Assembly (NCBI GenBank): GCA_938092005.1
Contig: CALKOU010000007.1
Location: forward strand, 98,523-162,522
Reading direction: 5' to 3'
DNA: 64,000 nucleotides
From: an uncultured Flavobacteriaceae bacterium
GTDB taxonomy: Bacteria > Bacteroidota > Bacteroidia > Flavobacteriales > Flavobacteriaceae
Shown here: in pieces, positions 55,309 through 64,000 of the stretch
Layout of the letters: every line of letters starts with the position of its first letter
Position numbering within the stretch: position 1 is the first letter of the stretch
Made by a program: the position numbers and the translations under genes
The notes under the pieces: model-generated
Seen by the model: the letters and a program-made list of their open reading frames with translations, nothing else
What the model was told of the DNA's origin: nothing
The model's database searches: none

Positions 55309-55315
55309 TGGGGCA

Positions 55316-55323
55316 TAAAGATA
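55316..55323 (-). promoter_or_regulatory. Candidate -7 element of the polyprenyl synthase gene
   Basis: The minus strand reads TATCTTTA followed by TGCCCCA and then ATG, 7 nt in all. It closely resembles the gldB upstream sequence. Confidence 0.4.
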
Positions 55324-55367
55324 CGATTTAGCGCTTTAGCAATAGGCTAAATAACTGATTTTGAACA

Positions 55368-56414
55368 TTAGAGCTTGGTTTTATTTGCTAATTGACCACA
55401 AGCGGCATCAATATCTTTGCCACGAGAACGCCTAATGGTCACTGGAATTTGATGCTTACTAAGTGCAGCCACATACTGATCAATAGCGGTCTCATCGGCT
55501 TGCGCAAACGCATCATTACCCACAGGATTATATTCAATTAAATTGACCTTAGACGGCGTGTGCTTGCAAAAAGCAACTAAGGCTTTTACCTCAGCGGCAT
55601 TATCATTAATATCCTTCCAAACCACATACTCATACGTAACGCGCTCTTTGGTTTTTGAATACCAATACTGAATGGCGTCACGAAGTGCTGTTAGCGGAAA
55701 AGTTTCGCTAAACGGCATGATTTTATTTCGTGTCTCTTCCACAGCACTGTGCAACGATACTGCCAATTTAAAACGAGGATGTTCATCTGCCATTTTAATG
55801 ATCATTTTGGGAATGCCCGAAGTTGATACGGTGATGCGTCGAGGCGACATGCCCATACCCTCTGGGCTTGTAATTTTAGCAATGGCTTTCATCACATTCG
55901 CATAGTTCATCATGGGTTCGCCCATACCCATAAATACAATGTTGGACAAGGGACGTTGAAAGTGTTCGACACTTTGTTTGTTGATTGTAGCTACTTGATC
56001 AAAAATTTCGTCTGGATTCAAATTTCGCATCCGTTTGAGCTGTGCTGTTGCACAAAAATTACAATCCAAACTACAACCCACTTGACTTGAAACACAAGCT
56101 GTTGTTCGTGATTTGGTTGGAATCAAAACAGACTCTACAATTTTACCATCAAACAGGCGTACCGCATTTTTTATGGTACCATCATCACTGTGTTGAACAT
56201 CCGCAATATCGGTGTGATTGATCGTAAAGTGCTGCCCCAATAGCGCTCGATGTGCTTTGGAGAGGTTGGTCATTTGATCAAAGTCAACTACGGCTTTTTG
56301 CCACAACCACTCATACACTTGATTGCCATGAAAAGCAGCTGCGTGGTGTGTAACAAAAAAAGAACAGAGTTCTTCTTTTGAACACCGGCGAATATCCTTC
56401 TTGACCTCGCTCAT
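55368..56414 (-). CDS. rlmN: Dual-specificity 23S rRNA/tRNA adenine-C2 methyltransferase
   Basis: RlmN is a radical-SAM enzyme that methylates A2503 of 23S rRNA and A37 of some tRNAs. The 348-residue protein carries the CxxxCxxC cluster motif in CSLDCNFCATAQ, the GMGEPMMNYANV motif, and two catalytic cysteines (VSSQVGC region and CGQLA at the C-terminus). The N-terminal accessory domain (YEWLWQKAVVDFDQMTNLSK) is typical. It follows queA after 6 nt and is probably on the same transcript. Confidence 0.96.
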   Translation of the reverse strand: MSEVKKDIRRCSKEELCSFFVTHHAAAFHGNQVYEWLWQKAVVDFDQMTNLSKAHRALLGQHFTINHTDIADVQHSDDGTIKNAVRLFDGKIVESVLIPTKSRTTACVSSQVGCSLDCNFCATAQLKRMRNLNPDEIFDQVATINKQSVEHFQRPLSNIVFMGMGEPMMNYANVMKAIAKITSPEGMGMSPRRITVSTSGIPKMIIKMADEHPRFKLAVSLHSAVEETRNKIMPFSETFPLTALRDAIQYWYSKTKERVTYEYVVWKDINDNAAEVKALVAFCKHTPSKVNLIEYNPVGNDAFAQADETAIDQYVAALSKHQIPVTIRRSRGKDIDAACGQLANKTKL

Positions 56415-56420
56415 GAGGTG

Positions 56421-57470
56421 TTATAAGATAAGCATCGCGTCTCCGTAAGAGTAAAAGCGATAGTCGCGGCTTATGGCTTCATCATAAGCTCTTTTGATAA
56501 AGTCGTGTCCAGCAAATGCGGATACCATCATCAATAGCGTTGATTTTGGTAAGTGGAAATTAGTAACCATGGCGTCCCCAATCTTAAAGTCATAAGGAGG
56601 GAAAATAAATTTATGTGTCCAACCTTGGTAGGCATTTAAACTATCGCTTGATGAAACCGAAGATTCTAGCGCACGCATGGAAGTAGTTCCAATGGCGCAA
56701 ACACGTTTTCCAGCGGCTTTTGCCTTGTTCACCAATGCTGCTGAGTGTTCGTCAATAGTCAATTCTTCAGAATCCATTTTGTGTTTAGACAAATCTTCAA
56801 CCTCAACAGGATTAAAAGTCCCTAAACCTACATGGAGAGTAATTTCTGCCAAGTCAACCCCTTTGATTTCAAGACGCTTTAAGACGTGCTTCGAGAAGTG
56901 AAGGCCAGCCGTTGGCGCAGCAACAGCACCCTCGTGCTTTGCGTATATGGTTTGATAGCGTTCGCGATCAAAATCTTCTTCGGGTCGCTTGATGTATTTT
57001 GGCAATGGTGTTTGTCCAAGTTCTTTTAGTTTGTTGCGAAACTCATCATAACTCCCATCAAACAAAAAACGCAGCGTTCTACCGCGCGATGTAGTATTAT
57101 CAATAACCTCAGCTACCAATGACTCATCTTGACCAAAGTAAAGCTTATTTCCAATTCTGATTTTACGTGCTGGATCAACCAAAACGTCCCAAAGGCGTTG
57201 TTCTTTATTGAGTTCCCGAAGTAAAAAAACTTCTATTTTGGCTCCTGTTTTTTCTTTGTTACCCATCAAGCGAGCAGGAAAAACTTTGGTATTGTTAAGT
57301 ACCATCACATCACCCTCGTCAAAATAGTCGGTAATATCCTTGAATAGTTTGTGCTCAATGGTTTGTGTTTCTCGATGTAAAACCATCAGCTTTGACTCAT
57401 CACGATGTTCTGTTGGATGTTCTGCTAATAGGTCTTCGGGGAGGTCAAAATTAAAATGTGATAGTTTCAT
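56421..57470 (-). CDS. queA: tRNA preQ1(34) S-adenosylmethionine ribosyltransferase-isomerase
   Basis: QueA builds epoxyqueuosine at tRNA position 34 using the ribosyl part of SAM. The 349-residue product starts at the ATG at 57470 ([19 protein letters not shown]). A TTG reading to 57491 would enter the promoter element. Motifs include [51 protein letters not shown] and [19 protein letters not shown]. The family match is unambiguous. Confidence 0.96.
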   Translation of the reverse strand: MKLSHFNFDLPEDLLAEHPTEHRDESKLMVLHRETQTIEHKLFKDITDYFDEGDVMVLNNTKVFPARLMGNKEKTGAKIEVFLLRELNKEQRLWDVLVDPARKIRIGNKLYFGQDESLVAEVIDNTTSRGRTLRFLFDGSYDEFRNKLKELGQTPLPKYIKRPEEDFDRERYQTIYAKHEGAVAAPTAGLHFSKHVLKRLEIKGVDLAEITLHVGLGTFNPVEVEDLSKHKMDSEELTIDEHSAALVNKAKAAGKRVCAIGTTSMRALESSVSSSDSLNAYQGWTHKFIFPPYDFKIGDAMVTNFHLPKSTLLMMVSAFAGHDFIKRAYDEAISRDYRFYSYGDAMLIL

Positions 57471-57488
57471 ATATAAATTAGAAAGTTG

Positions 57489-57496
57489 CAAATATA
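57489..57496 (-). promoter_or_regulatory. -7 element of queA
   Basis: The minus strand reads TATATTTG, 18 nt before the queA ATG, in the 62-nt gap after aroA. Confidence 0.6.
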
Positions 57497-57532
57497 CTAT
57501 TCGGCGAGGGGGGTTGTCAAGTGATTTGTGAT

Positions 57533-58762
57533 TTATTTGTCACTACGAACTTCAAACCCAAGTAAAGCGAGGTCTTCCCAATAGGAAGGATATGATTTTG
57601 TGACAACTTCAGCCTCGTTAATTCGAATAGGGACTAACAGTCCAAGTGGTGCAAATGCCATGGCCATACGGTGATCGTGATAGGTGTCTATGGCAACATT
57701 CTGATGGATGGGTGTTTGACGTGCTTCCAAATGGAGTGCATCGTCGGTAACGCGAATGCTTGCGCCCAATTTACCAAGCTCGTTCTCCAAGGCAACCAAG
57801 CGATCCGTCTCTTTAATTTTTAGCGTATGTAACCCATACAAATCACATGAAATTCCCAATCCAAAACAGCTAACGGCAATGGTTTGTGCTATATCAGGCG
57901 CCTTTATCAAATTAAGCTCAATATGCGATTTTACATCGTTTGTTTTTGTCAAGTGAAGCGTATTTCCATCAAAGGTTGATGCAACGCCCATTTGATTGTA
58001 TATCGAAATCAACACGCTATCGCCTTGCAAGCTATCCGCAACATAATTGTTAATGGATATGGTAGTCTTCGCTGCCAATGCCGCCATGCTAAAGTGATAA
58101 GAAGCCGAACTCCAATCCGATTCCACAACAAGTGTTTTAACTTCTACGTTTTCTTGAGGAAAAACACGAATGGATTGTCCTTCAAATGTTGCTTTAATTC
58201 CTGCGCGACCTAATAATGAACAGGTCATGTTAATATAAGGAACAGAGGTTATTTCACCTACCAAATCAATGGTCAGTCCGTCGAGCAACTTAGGCGCAAT
58301 AAGCATCAATGAAGTAATGTATTGACTGCTGATATTTGCCGCTAACGCCACACGGTTGGCTGTAATTTCTTTTCCCTTAATACGCAAAGGAGGATAGCCT
58401 TCATGCTTCACATATTCAATATCTGCTCCTATGGAACGCAATGCGTTTACCAATATTTTTATAGGACGTTCTTGCATTCGTTTAGAGCCGGTAAGCACTT
58501 TAGACACACCCGGTGTTGTTGCAAAATATGAAGTCAAAAAACGCATGGTTGTCCCTGCATGACCAATGTCAATCGTATCATCTGTGGAAGAAAGTCCGCG
58601 CTGCATGGCCTGTGTATCGTCGGAATTGGAAAGGTTTTCCAATTTTAAATTTGGAAACAAAGCACCCAAAATTAACAAGCGATTGGATTCGCTTTTGGAT
58701 CCCGTAATGGTACATGCACCTTCAACAATTTTTGATGGGTGCGAAATGCCTAATGTACTCAT
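57533..58762 (-). CDS. aroA: 3-Phosphoshikimate 1-carboxyvinyltransferase (EPSP synthase)
   Basis: AroA makes EPSP in the shikimate pathway. The 409-residue two-domain protein has the motif [14 protein letters not shown] near the N-terminus, [14 protein letters not shown], the [11 protein letters not shown] region, [31 protein letters not shown] and [13 protein letters not shown]. It is somewhat shorter than typical (about 427), mostly by tight loops. It ends a run of aromatic-pathway and housekeeping genes and overlaps the pyrophosphohydrolase gene by 4 nt. Confidence 0.95.
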   Translation of the reverse strand: MSTLGISHPSKIVEGACTITGSKSESNRLLILGALFPNLKLENLSNSDDTQAMQRGLSSTDDTIDIGHAGTTMRFLTSYFATTPGVSKVLTGSKRMQERPIKILVNALRSIGADIEYVKHEGYPPLRIKGKEITANRVALAANISSQYITSLMLIAPKLLDGLTIDLVGEITSVPYINMTCSLLGRAGIKATFEGQSIRVFPQENVEVKTLVVESDWSSASYHFSMAALAAKTTISINNYVADSLQGDSVLISIYNQMGVASTFDGNTLHLTKTNDVKSHIELNLIKAPDIAQTIAVSCFGLGISCDLYGLHTLKIKETDRLVALENELGKLGASIRVTDDALHLEARQTPIHQNVAIDTYHDHRMAMAFAPLGLLVPIRINEAEVVTKSYPSYWEDLALLGFEVRSDK

Positions 58763-59088
58763 GAACGAAGTTTTGGGTTGTTGTGATGGCGATTGTGGTC
58801 GCGCTTTGTTTTAAGTGCCAATTTTCTATCAAAAGCTTCTTGCAGGTCAGTATTGGTTTGATTGGCCAAACACAACAGCACAAAAAGCACATCGGCAAGT
58901 TCTTCGCCTAAGTCTTTTGTCTTGTCACTTTCCTTTTCAGACTGCTCGCCATAGCGACGGGCAATGATACGAGCTACTTCTCCAACCTCTTCGGTTAGTT
59001 GCGCCATATTTGTCAATTCGTTAAAGTAACGCACGCCATGGGTTTTGATCCATGCGTCAACCGCTTTTTGGGCATCTTGAACATTCAT
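58759..59088 (-). CDS. MazG-like nucleotide pyrophosphohydrolase
   Basis: The 109-residue all-alpha protein matches the single-domain MazG-like nucleoside triphosphate pyrophosphatases. The metal-binding acidic motif is visible as LTEEVGEVARII followed by LGEELADVLFVLL (ExxE and ExxD). Such enzymes hydrolyse non-canonical or excess dNTPs. The exact substrate is not predictable. It overlaps dtd and aroA by 4 nt each. Confidence 0.9.
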   Translation of the reverse strand: MNVQDAQKAVDAWIKTHGVRYFNELTNMAQLTEEVGEVARIIARRYGEQSEKESDKTKDLGEELADVLFVLLCLANQTNTDLQEAFDRKLALKTKRDHNRHHNNPKLRS

Positions 59089-59540
59089 AATTCTTTATTT
59101 TTTGAATCCACAACAATGGTTACCGGACCATCATTAATCAAATCCACTTGCATATCTGCTCCAAAAATACCGCTCTGAATGGGTTTTTTCATCGTCTGAG
59201 TGGCTTTTTCTAAAAATTGCTCGTAGAGCGGAACCGCAATTTCGTGACCTGCAGCGTTTGTATAGGAGGGTCTATTTCCTTTTTTGGTTTGGGCAAACAA
59301 CGTAAACTGGCTGACTACCAAAAGCTGTCCATCTATGTCCAAAATACTTTTATTCATAACGCCATTTTCATCGTTGAAAATACGCATGTTTGTGATTTTT
59401 TTTAACAACCAATCTATATCATCAGAACTGTCGTCATGTGTAATGCCCAACAATACCACAAGCCCTTGACCCATACGTTGTACATGCGTTTTGTTTGCCG
59501 TCACCGTTGCTTTCGTTACTCGTTGTAGCACTGCTCTCAT
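59085..59540 (-). CDS. dtd: D-aminoacyl-tRNA deacylase
   Basis: DTD removes D-amino acids mischarged to tRNA. The 151-residue protein starts at the ATG at 59540 (MRAVLQRVTKATV). Three extra N-terminal residues are possible from a TTG/GTG further upstream but are not needed. The active-site motifs are SQFTLFAQ and the GPVTIVVDS end, the latter related to the cross-subunit Gly-cisPro loop. It overlaps rsgA by 4 nt. Confidence 0.96.
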   Translation of the reverse strand: MRAVLQRVTKATVTANKTHVQRMGQGLVVLLGITHDDSSDDIDWLLKKITNMRIFNDENGVMNKSILDIDGQLLVVSQFTLFAQTKKGNRPSYTNAAGHEIAVPLYEQFLEKATQTMKKPIQSGIFGADMQVDLINDGPVTIVVDSKNKEL

Positions 59541-60484
59541 ACGTCCCAAAAATCAGTTCTGTAATGCACGTCTTCGCCTTCAATAATTTGAAGATAGCTC
59601 TTGTATCTTGAAGCTGCGATTTCTCCAGCTTCAACGGCGATCTTAATGGCGCATTTAGGCTCATCAACATGTAAGCAGTTGTTAAACTTACAAGCCTCTT
59701 TTCGAGCAAAAAACTCTCGGAAATAATCGCCGACTTCTTCCTTTTCCATGTGCACCACACCAAAACCACGAATCCCTGGTGTATCTACAATACGGGCATC
59801 AAAATCCAAATCGTGCATTTCGGCAAAAGTGGTGGTATGCTGCCCTTGGTTGTGGTGATCGGAAATTTTAGCTGTTTTGATATTTAGTTCGGGTGCAAGG
59901 CTATTAACAAGCGTAGACTTCCCAACACCGCTGTGTCCCGAAAGCATCGTCGTTTTGCCTTTCATCATCGTTTTAACGGCTGCCAGGTTCGTACCCTTTA
60001 GAGCGGAAATTTCCAAACAGCTGTAGCCGATGTTTTCATAGCACTGTTTCATGCTGCGTATTTGCTCGGTATCTGCGGCACTGTAGCTATCCTCCTTATT
60101 AAACAGCAATACCGTTTCAATGTCATAGGCCTCTGCAGTTGTCAAAAACCGATCAATAAAAGCGGGGTGTGTGGTGGGGTTGTTGAGCGTAACCAATAAA
60201 AAAGCGCAATCAATATTAGCGGCAATAATGTGGATTTGTTTAGACAAATTCACCGATTTGCGTACAATATAATTCTTGCGCTCATGGATAAGCGTAATCA
60301 CGCCTTGCGTTCCCTCTTGGGTTTCTTTGAGCGTAACATCAACAAGGTCTCCAACGGCAACGGGGCTTGTACTCGTAAGCCCCTCAATGCGGAATTTTCC
60401 TTTGATACGACAGGGTATAAGTTTCCCGTCGGCATCCTTTACATGATACCAGCTACCCGTTGATTTGTATACGACTCCTGTCAT
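59537..60484 (-). CDS. rsgA: Small-subunit ribosome biogenesis GTPase RsgA
   Basis: RsgA checks late 30S maturation. The 315-residue protein has an N-terminal OB fold, a circularly permuted GTPase domain (G4 NKED precedes G1 GHSGVGKSTLVN and G3 DTPGIRGFG), and a C-terminal zinc domain. The zinc ligands are intact: C, C, H and C in ACKFNNCLHVDEPKCA. This contrasts with DnaG and AccD in the same window. It overlaps dtd by 4 nt. Confidence 0.96.
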   Translation of the reverse strand: MTGVVYKSTGSWYHVKDADGKLIPCRIKGKFRIEGLTSTSPVAVGDLVDVTLKETQEGTQGVITLIHERKNYIVRKSVNLSKQIHIIAANIDCAFLLVTLNNPTTHPAFIDRFLTTAEAYDIETVLLFNKEDSYSAADTEQIRSMKQCYENIGYSCLEISALKGTNLAAVKTMMKGKTTMLSGHSGVGKSTLVNSLAPELNIKTAKISDHHNQGQHTTTFAEMHDLDFDARIVDTPGIRGFGVVHMEKEEVGDYFREFFARKEACKFNNCLHVDEPKCAIKIAVEAGEIAASRYKSYLQIIEGEDVHYRTDFWDV

Positions 60485-60518
60485 AAAGCCAAATTAACGG
60501 ATTTTTGGTTCATACGCA

Positions 60519-61601
60519 CTAGCTGTTGATAATCTGCTCTTGGTGATTGATGGACTCTTGGTGAATCGCCTTAAATATTCGGAGGATAAATTCTTCGCTA
60601 AGCCCTTTTTCATCACCGTCTAGAATCATTTTACCCAAAATTTCATTCCAACGCTTCGATTGCAATACCGCTACGTTATGACCCTTTTTGAGCTCTCCAA
60701 TTTCATTGGCAATTTTCATGCGTTTGCTCAAGCTTTCTAGCAGCCCAGCATCAATAACATCAATTTGCGTACGCATGGTGTTAAGCTTGTTTTTGTACTC
60801 CGCATCGTCATCGGTTTCCTTACGGATTTTCAAATCCTCCATCATTTGCACAAGTCTGGTAGGAGTAATTTGCTGCGCAGCATCACTCCAAGCATTGTCG
60901 GGATCCCAGTGTGTTTCAACCATCAATCCGTCAAAGTTCAAGTCCAACGCTGTTTGGCAAATGTCTTGTAAGATATCACGACGTCCGGCAATATGCGACG
61001 GGTCACAAATAAGCGGTAAATCTGGGAAACGGTTTTGAAGTTCCACCACGATTTGCCACTCTGGATTGTTGCGATATTTTGTTTTTTCATAGGCAGAAAA
61101 CCCTCTGTGGATAACCCCAAGGTTTTTGATGTTGGCGGTGTACAAACGCTCAATACCACCAAGCCATAACGACAAGTCTGGATTTACTGGATTTTTAACC
61201 AATACAATTTTATCGGTTCCCTCTAGAGCATCAGCAATTTCCTGAACAATAAACGGACTAACCGTTGAGCGCGCTCCAATCCATAGGATGTCAATATCGT
61301 GCTCCAATGCCAGCTGAACGTGCGCGCGGTTGGCAACTTCCGTACAGGTAAGCATGCCCGTTTCTTCCTTAACACGTTGTAGCCATTTTAGTCCAATAGC
61401 ACCAACACCTTCAAAGTTGCCTGGGCGGGTTCTCGGCTTCCAAATTCCCGCACGAAATGCAGTAACATCGGTGTCTTTTAATTCGTGTGCAATTTTAAGC
61501 ACTTGTTCTTCCGTCTCTGCACTACAAGGTCCTGCAATTACAAGGGGGTGATCAAGCTCAAAGTTGTTGAGCCATTGACGCATTTTTGGATTATTTTCCA
61601 T
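60519..61601 (-). CDS. Bifunctional DAHP synthase / chorismate mutase
   Basis: This fusion catalyses the first step of aromatic biosynthesis and the branch-point step to prephenate. The N-terminal part (about residues 1-260) is a type I-beta DAHP synthase, with VIAGPCSAETEEQ, FRAGIWKPRTRPG, IWIGARSTVSPF, VLVKNPVNPD, CDPSHIAGRRD and MVETHWDPDNAWSDA. The C-terminal part (about 270-360) is an AroQ-class chorismate mutase with MRTQIDVIDAGLLESLSKRM. It lies 8 nt after tyrA and 34 nt before rsgA in one gene run. Confidence 0.94.
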   Translation of the reverse strand: MENNPKMRQWLNNFELDHPLVIAGPCSAETEEQVLKIAHELKDTDVTAFRAGIWKPRTRPGNFEGVGAIGLKWLQRVKEETGMLTCTEVANRAHVQLALEHDIDILWIGARSTVSPFIVQEIADALEGTDKIVLVKNPVNPDLSLWLGGIERLYTANIKNLGVIHRGFSAYEKTKYRNNPEWQIVVELQNRFPDLPLICDPSHIAGRRDILQDICQTALDLNFDGLMVETHWDPDNAWSDAAQQITPTRLVQMMEDLKIRKETDDDAEYKNKLNTMRTQIDVIDAGLLESLSKRMKIANEIGELKKGHNVAVLQSKRWNEILGKMILDGDEKGLSEEFILRIFKAIHQESINHQEQIINS

Positions 61602-61609
61602 GGTTGTGA

Positions 61610-62455
61610 TTATTTATGTTTTAAAATTGTTCTTATTTTATTGATTTCTTTCATGTCTGCAAGCAGCTCATCAACAGCTTCTGCTTCCAGTTTTTCTTTG
61701 AATGCGTTTAAGTTCGAAATGTACTCATTTAGTGTTTCCAGAACGTTATGCTTGTTTTGCATAAAAATGGGCATCCACATTTCGGGTGAACTTTTAGCCA
61801 GGCGCACTGTAGACGCAAATCCACTGCCTGCCATATCAAAGATGTTTTGCTCGTCGGTTTCTTTTTCCAACACGGTTTTTCCAAGCATAAAAGACGTTAT
61901 GTGCGACAAATGGGACACATAGGCAATGTGCCTATCGTGTGCAACGGGATCCATATGACGTACGGTCATGTTTAATTTTTGTAGCAATGTTGTTGCGCGC
62001 GCCAACAAATCGGAGCGGGTTTTTGCCACTTCACAAAGCATTATCGTTTTGCCGTCATACAAATTGGGAATTGCTGCATCTGGACCTGAAAATTCGGTTC
62101 CCGCAATGGGGTGTGCTGCTAAAAACTGCTCTCGTTTTGGGTGGTTTTTTACCGCTCCGCAAATGGCTGTTTTGGTTGAGCCAAAGTCCATAACCAAGGT
62201 GTTTTCGCCTACAGCATCCAATACTTGTGGAAGCAAGGTTGCAATGGCTGCCACAGGTACCGAAACAAAAACATAATCCGCATCTTGTAGCTGATTTATG
62301 CTGCCGATTTCTTGTATCAAGCCAAGTTCTACGGCTCGGTTGAGCGTAGTGGTTTTTCGGCTAATGCCCGAAAGCACCACGTCTGGATGGAGTCGTTGCA
62401 AGTCCAACGAAAGTGACCCGTTCATCAATCCGATACCTACAAAACTTACCTTCAT
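61610..62455 (-). CDS. tyrA: Prephenate dehydrogenase
   Basis: TyrA oxidatively decarboxylates prephenate to 4-hydroxyphenylpyruvate for tyrosine. The 281-residue protein has an N-terminal NAD-binding GIGLMNGSLSLDL motif, DFGSTKTAIC, the HPIAGTEFSGP motif with the catalytic His, and DRHIAYVSHLSHIT in the helical dimerisation domain. It has no fused chorismate mutase or ACT domain; the mutase is fused to the neighbouring DAHP synthase. The 5' end overlaps the aminotransferase by 4 nt. Confidence 0.95.
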   Translation of the reverse strand: MKVSFVGIGLMNGSLSLDLQRLHPDVVLSGISRKTTTLNRAVELGLIQEIGSINQLQDADYVFVSVPVAAIATLLPQVLDAVGENTLVMDFGSTKTAICGAVKNHPKREQFLAAHPIAGTEFSGPDAAIPNLYDGKTIMLCEVAKTRSDLLARATTLLQKLNMTVRHMDPVAHDRHIAYVSHLSHITSFMLGKTVLEKETDEQNIFDMAGSGFASTVRLAKSSPEMWMPIFMQNKHNVLETLNEYISNLNAFKEKLEAEAVDELLADMKEINKIRTILKHK

Positions 62456-63600
62456 GACACAATTCGATTTAGTGCTTCTTGAATGCGGTCTTCGCTAACG
62501 CAGAGTGAAAAGCGGATATAGCCCTCCCCTGCACTTCCAAAAATGGTTCCAGGTGCCACAAAAATGTGCTGTTCGTGTAGCAGTTTATCAATGGTGGTTT
62601 CGCTATCCAAAGCGCCTTCGGGCAACTTTGCCCAAACAAACATACCACCTGTGTCTTTTTGGTAGGTGGTGTTTAGCGCATCGGCGAGTTTCCATACCAA
62701 TTCCCGACGCTTTTGATATACTGCGTTGATCTGTGCAAACCATGCTGTGGATTCGTTCAGTGCAGCAATAGCTCCCTGTTGAATGCCGTAGAACATTCCC
62801 GAATCCATATTGCTTTTGACCTTTAAAATCTGATTGATATAGGTAGCGTTTCCACATACCATACCCACGCGCCATCCGGCCATGTTGTATGCCTTACTAA
62901 GCGATTGAAACTCCAACGCAACCTCCGCAGCACCTTCCACATCAAGGATGCTCAACGGCTGATCGTTTAGAATGTGCGCATAAGGGTTATCGTTAATCAA
63001 CAATAGGTCGTGTTTTTTGGCAAATTGAATCAACGCCTCAAACAATGCTTTGGTGCCTTTTGCACCTGTTGGCATGTGCGGGTAGTTGAGCCACATCAAC
63101 TTTACATTCGATAAATCTTGTTGCTCCAAGGCTTCCAAATCGGGAAGCCAGTCGGTTGTGGCACTAAGCGTGTAAGGCACGGCACGTGCGCCTACCAATT
63201 CGGTTACAGATGCATACGTTGGATATCCCGGGTTGGGAATCAACACACCATCGCCTTCGTTAAGGAACGCCATAGACACATGCATAATCCCTTCTTTAGA
63301 ACCCATAAGAGGCAACACCTCGTTGTCTGGGTTTAGCGAAACACCAAAAAACGTTTGGTAGTAATCTGCTATGGCTTGCCGCAGTTCGGGCGTACCTTGG
63401 TAGCTTTGGTATTTGTGTGCGGTTGGATGCGTCACACTTTGGGTAAGTGCCTCCACTACTTTTGGCGGGGGTGCCAAATCGGGACTTCCAATACCCATAT
63501 TGATGATATCCTTCCCACGTGCCACAAGGCCACGCACTTCGCGTAACTTGCGAGAGAAGTAGTATTCTTGAACGCTATTTAATCTGTCGGCAGCTTTCAT
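62452..63600 (-). CDS. PLP-dependent aminotransferase of the aromatic operon
   Basis: The 382-residue fold-type I aminotransferase has the motifs NMGIGSPDLAPPP, YQSYQGTPELRQAIADYY, PNPGYPTYASV, NYPHMPTGAKG, INDNPYAHIL, the PLP lysine in LSKAYNMAGWRVGM, and YIRFSLCV near the end. Its position between pheA and tyrA, with 4-nt overlaps on both sides, suggests it transaminates phenylpyruvate and hydroxyphenylpyruvate (or prephenate). It could equally serve another amino acid; specificity needs biochemistry. Confidence 0.92.
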   Translation of the reverse strand: MKAADRLNSVQEYYFSRKLREVRGLVARGKDIINMGIGSPDLAPPPKVVEALTQSVTHPTAHKYQSYQGTPELRQAIADYYQTFFGVSLNPDNEVLPLMGSKEGIMHVSMAFLNEGDGVLIPNPGYPTYASVTELVGARAVPYTLSATTDWLPDLEALEQQDLSNVKLMWLNYPHMPTGAKGTKALFEALIQFAKKHDLLLINDNPYAHILNDQPLSILDVEGAAEVALEFQSLSKAYNMAGWRVGMVCGNATYINQILKVKSNMDSGMFYGIQQGAIAALNESTAWFAQINAVYQKRRELVWKLADALNTTYQKDTGGMFVWAKLPEGALDSETTIDKLLHEQHIFVAPGTIFGSAGEGYIRFSLCVSEDRIQEALNRIVS

Positions 63601-64000
63601 GCTTCTAATTGATTTTTATAGGTTCCCAATACTTTTAACGATTCCGTCATGATTTCCAACAATTGGATGGCTTTGTTGTAGTATTCCAGTTCATCGAACG
63701 TGATGTCTACAAAAAAGGAGTATTTCCATGGCGTTTCCACTACCGGCATGGACTGTATTTTGGTCAGGTTGATTTTGCAATCGCTTAATACATTAAGCAC
63801 TGCTGCGAGACTTCCTCGCTTGTGATCCAACACAAATTTTAAGGATGCCTTGTCCACATTTTCAGAAGTATTTGCTTCCGTTTTGACCACCACAAAGCGC
63901 GTAGCGTTGTTGGCAATGCTGTGAATGTTAGGTGCCACAATATCAAGACCGTAGATGGAGGCTGCCGTTTTGGAGGCAATGGCTCCCAAACCGCTGATGT
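63597..64000 (-). CDS. pheA: Prephenate dehydratase, C-terminal part (partial)
   Basis: Only the last 134 or so residues are inside the window; the 5' end lies beyond 64000. The open frame continues through the window edge, so the in-frame TTG at 63989 is not the true start. GAIASKTAASIYGLDIV and NNATRFVVV match the end of the prephenate dehydratase catalytic domain. SLKFVLDHKRGSLAAVLNVL and LTKIQSMPV match the phenylalanine-binding ACT domain. It is the upstream member of the pheA-aminotransferase-tyrA-aroF run. Confidence 0.93.
   Translation of the reverse strand, partial: ISGLGAIASKTAASIYGLDIVAPNIHSIANNATRFVVVKTEANTSENVDKASLKFVLDHKRGSLAAVLNVLSDCKINLTKIQSMPVVETPWKYSFFVDITFDELEYYNKAIQLLEIMTESLKVLGTYKNQLEA

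Noticed and set aside
1-64000. Mobile elements, prophage, toxin-antitoxin or restriction systems
   Set aside because: No transposase, integrase, phage structural gene, methylase-nuclease pair or toxin-like small gene pair was seen; base composition and gene packing look even throughout by eye.

Overview
The window is a contiguous piece of a compact chromosome from a member of the Bacteroidota, almost certainly a marine Flavobacteriaceae relative. The evidence is: gliding and type IX secretion genes (gldB, gldC, porT, a plug-protein gene), a TamL-type lipoprotein, a short RpoD of 287 residues, MraZ and FtsZ of flavobacterial type (FtsZ tail ending in [10 protein letters not shown]), a complete Na+-pumping NADH:quinone reductase operon, and TAnnTTTG promoter elements in front of most transcription units. 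I see no insertion sequence, prophage, integron or CRISPR array. Nearly everything is recognisable core metabolism or cell-envelope biology.

Layout. 1-1747 (+): end of a thioredoxin-fold gene, map, and a SAM methyltransferase. 1728-9090 (-): apbE, a conserved small protein, a terminator, and nqrF-E-D-C-B-A read from nqrA downward. ApbE is the enzyme that attaches FMN to NqrB and NqrC, so the neighbourhood makes functional sense. 9252-12570 (+): T9SS plug protein, apaG, pruA. 12567-13187 (-): rsmG. 13272-14462 (+): aspartate-type aminotransferase. 14459-17299 (-): trkH-trkA potassium uptake. 17391-18835 (+): menG/ubiE and porT. 18815-19555 (-): SpoU-type RNA methyltransferase. 19589-32072 (+): tamL, fba, accD, rpsO, pnp, rpoD, rpe, an M48 lipoprotein protease, a DUF885 lipoprotein peptidase, galE. 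32313-32386 (-): tRNA-Arg(UCG).

32419-47871 (-) is the division and cell-wall cluster: mraZ-rsmH-ftsL-ftsI-murE-mraY-murD-ftsW-murG-murC-ftsQ-ftsA-ftsZ-yqeY, with almost no intergenic DNA and no murF, murB or ddl. A three-copy 10-bp GTGGTAAAAA array lies just upstream of mraZ and looks like the MraZ autoregulatory operator. 48127-49484 (+): alpha/beta hydrolase and engB. 49481-50813 (-): gldC-gldB. 50838-52340 (+): nadE and an atypical response regulator. 52337-56414 (-): dnaG, a polyprenyl synthase, rlmN. 56421-64000 (-): a long aromatic-amino-acid and housekeeping run, pheA (partial)-aminotransferase-tyrA-aroF/CM-rsgA-dtd-mazG-like-aroA, then queA with its own promoter.

I did not find a clear undescribed defence or mobile system. 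The signals most worth following are: loss of all four zinc ligands in both DnaG and AccD while RsgA keeps its own zinc site; a receiver domain whose phospho-acceptor Asp is replaced by Glu; the MraZ-box array; very short or absent leaders behind TAnnTTTG promoters; all six convergent gene pairs having overlapping 3' ends, four with interlocked stop codons; and a conserved small orphan protein beside the Nqr operon.
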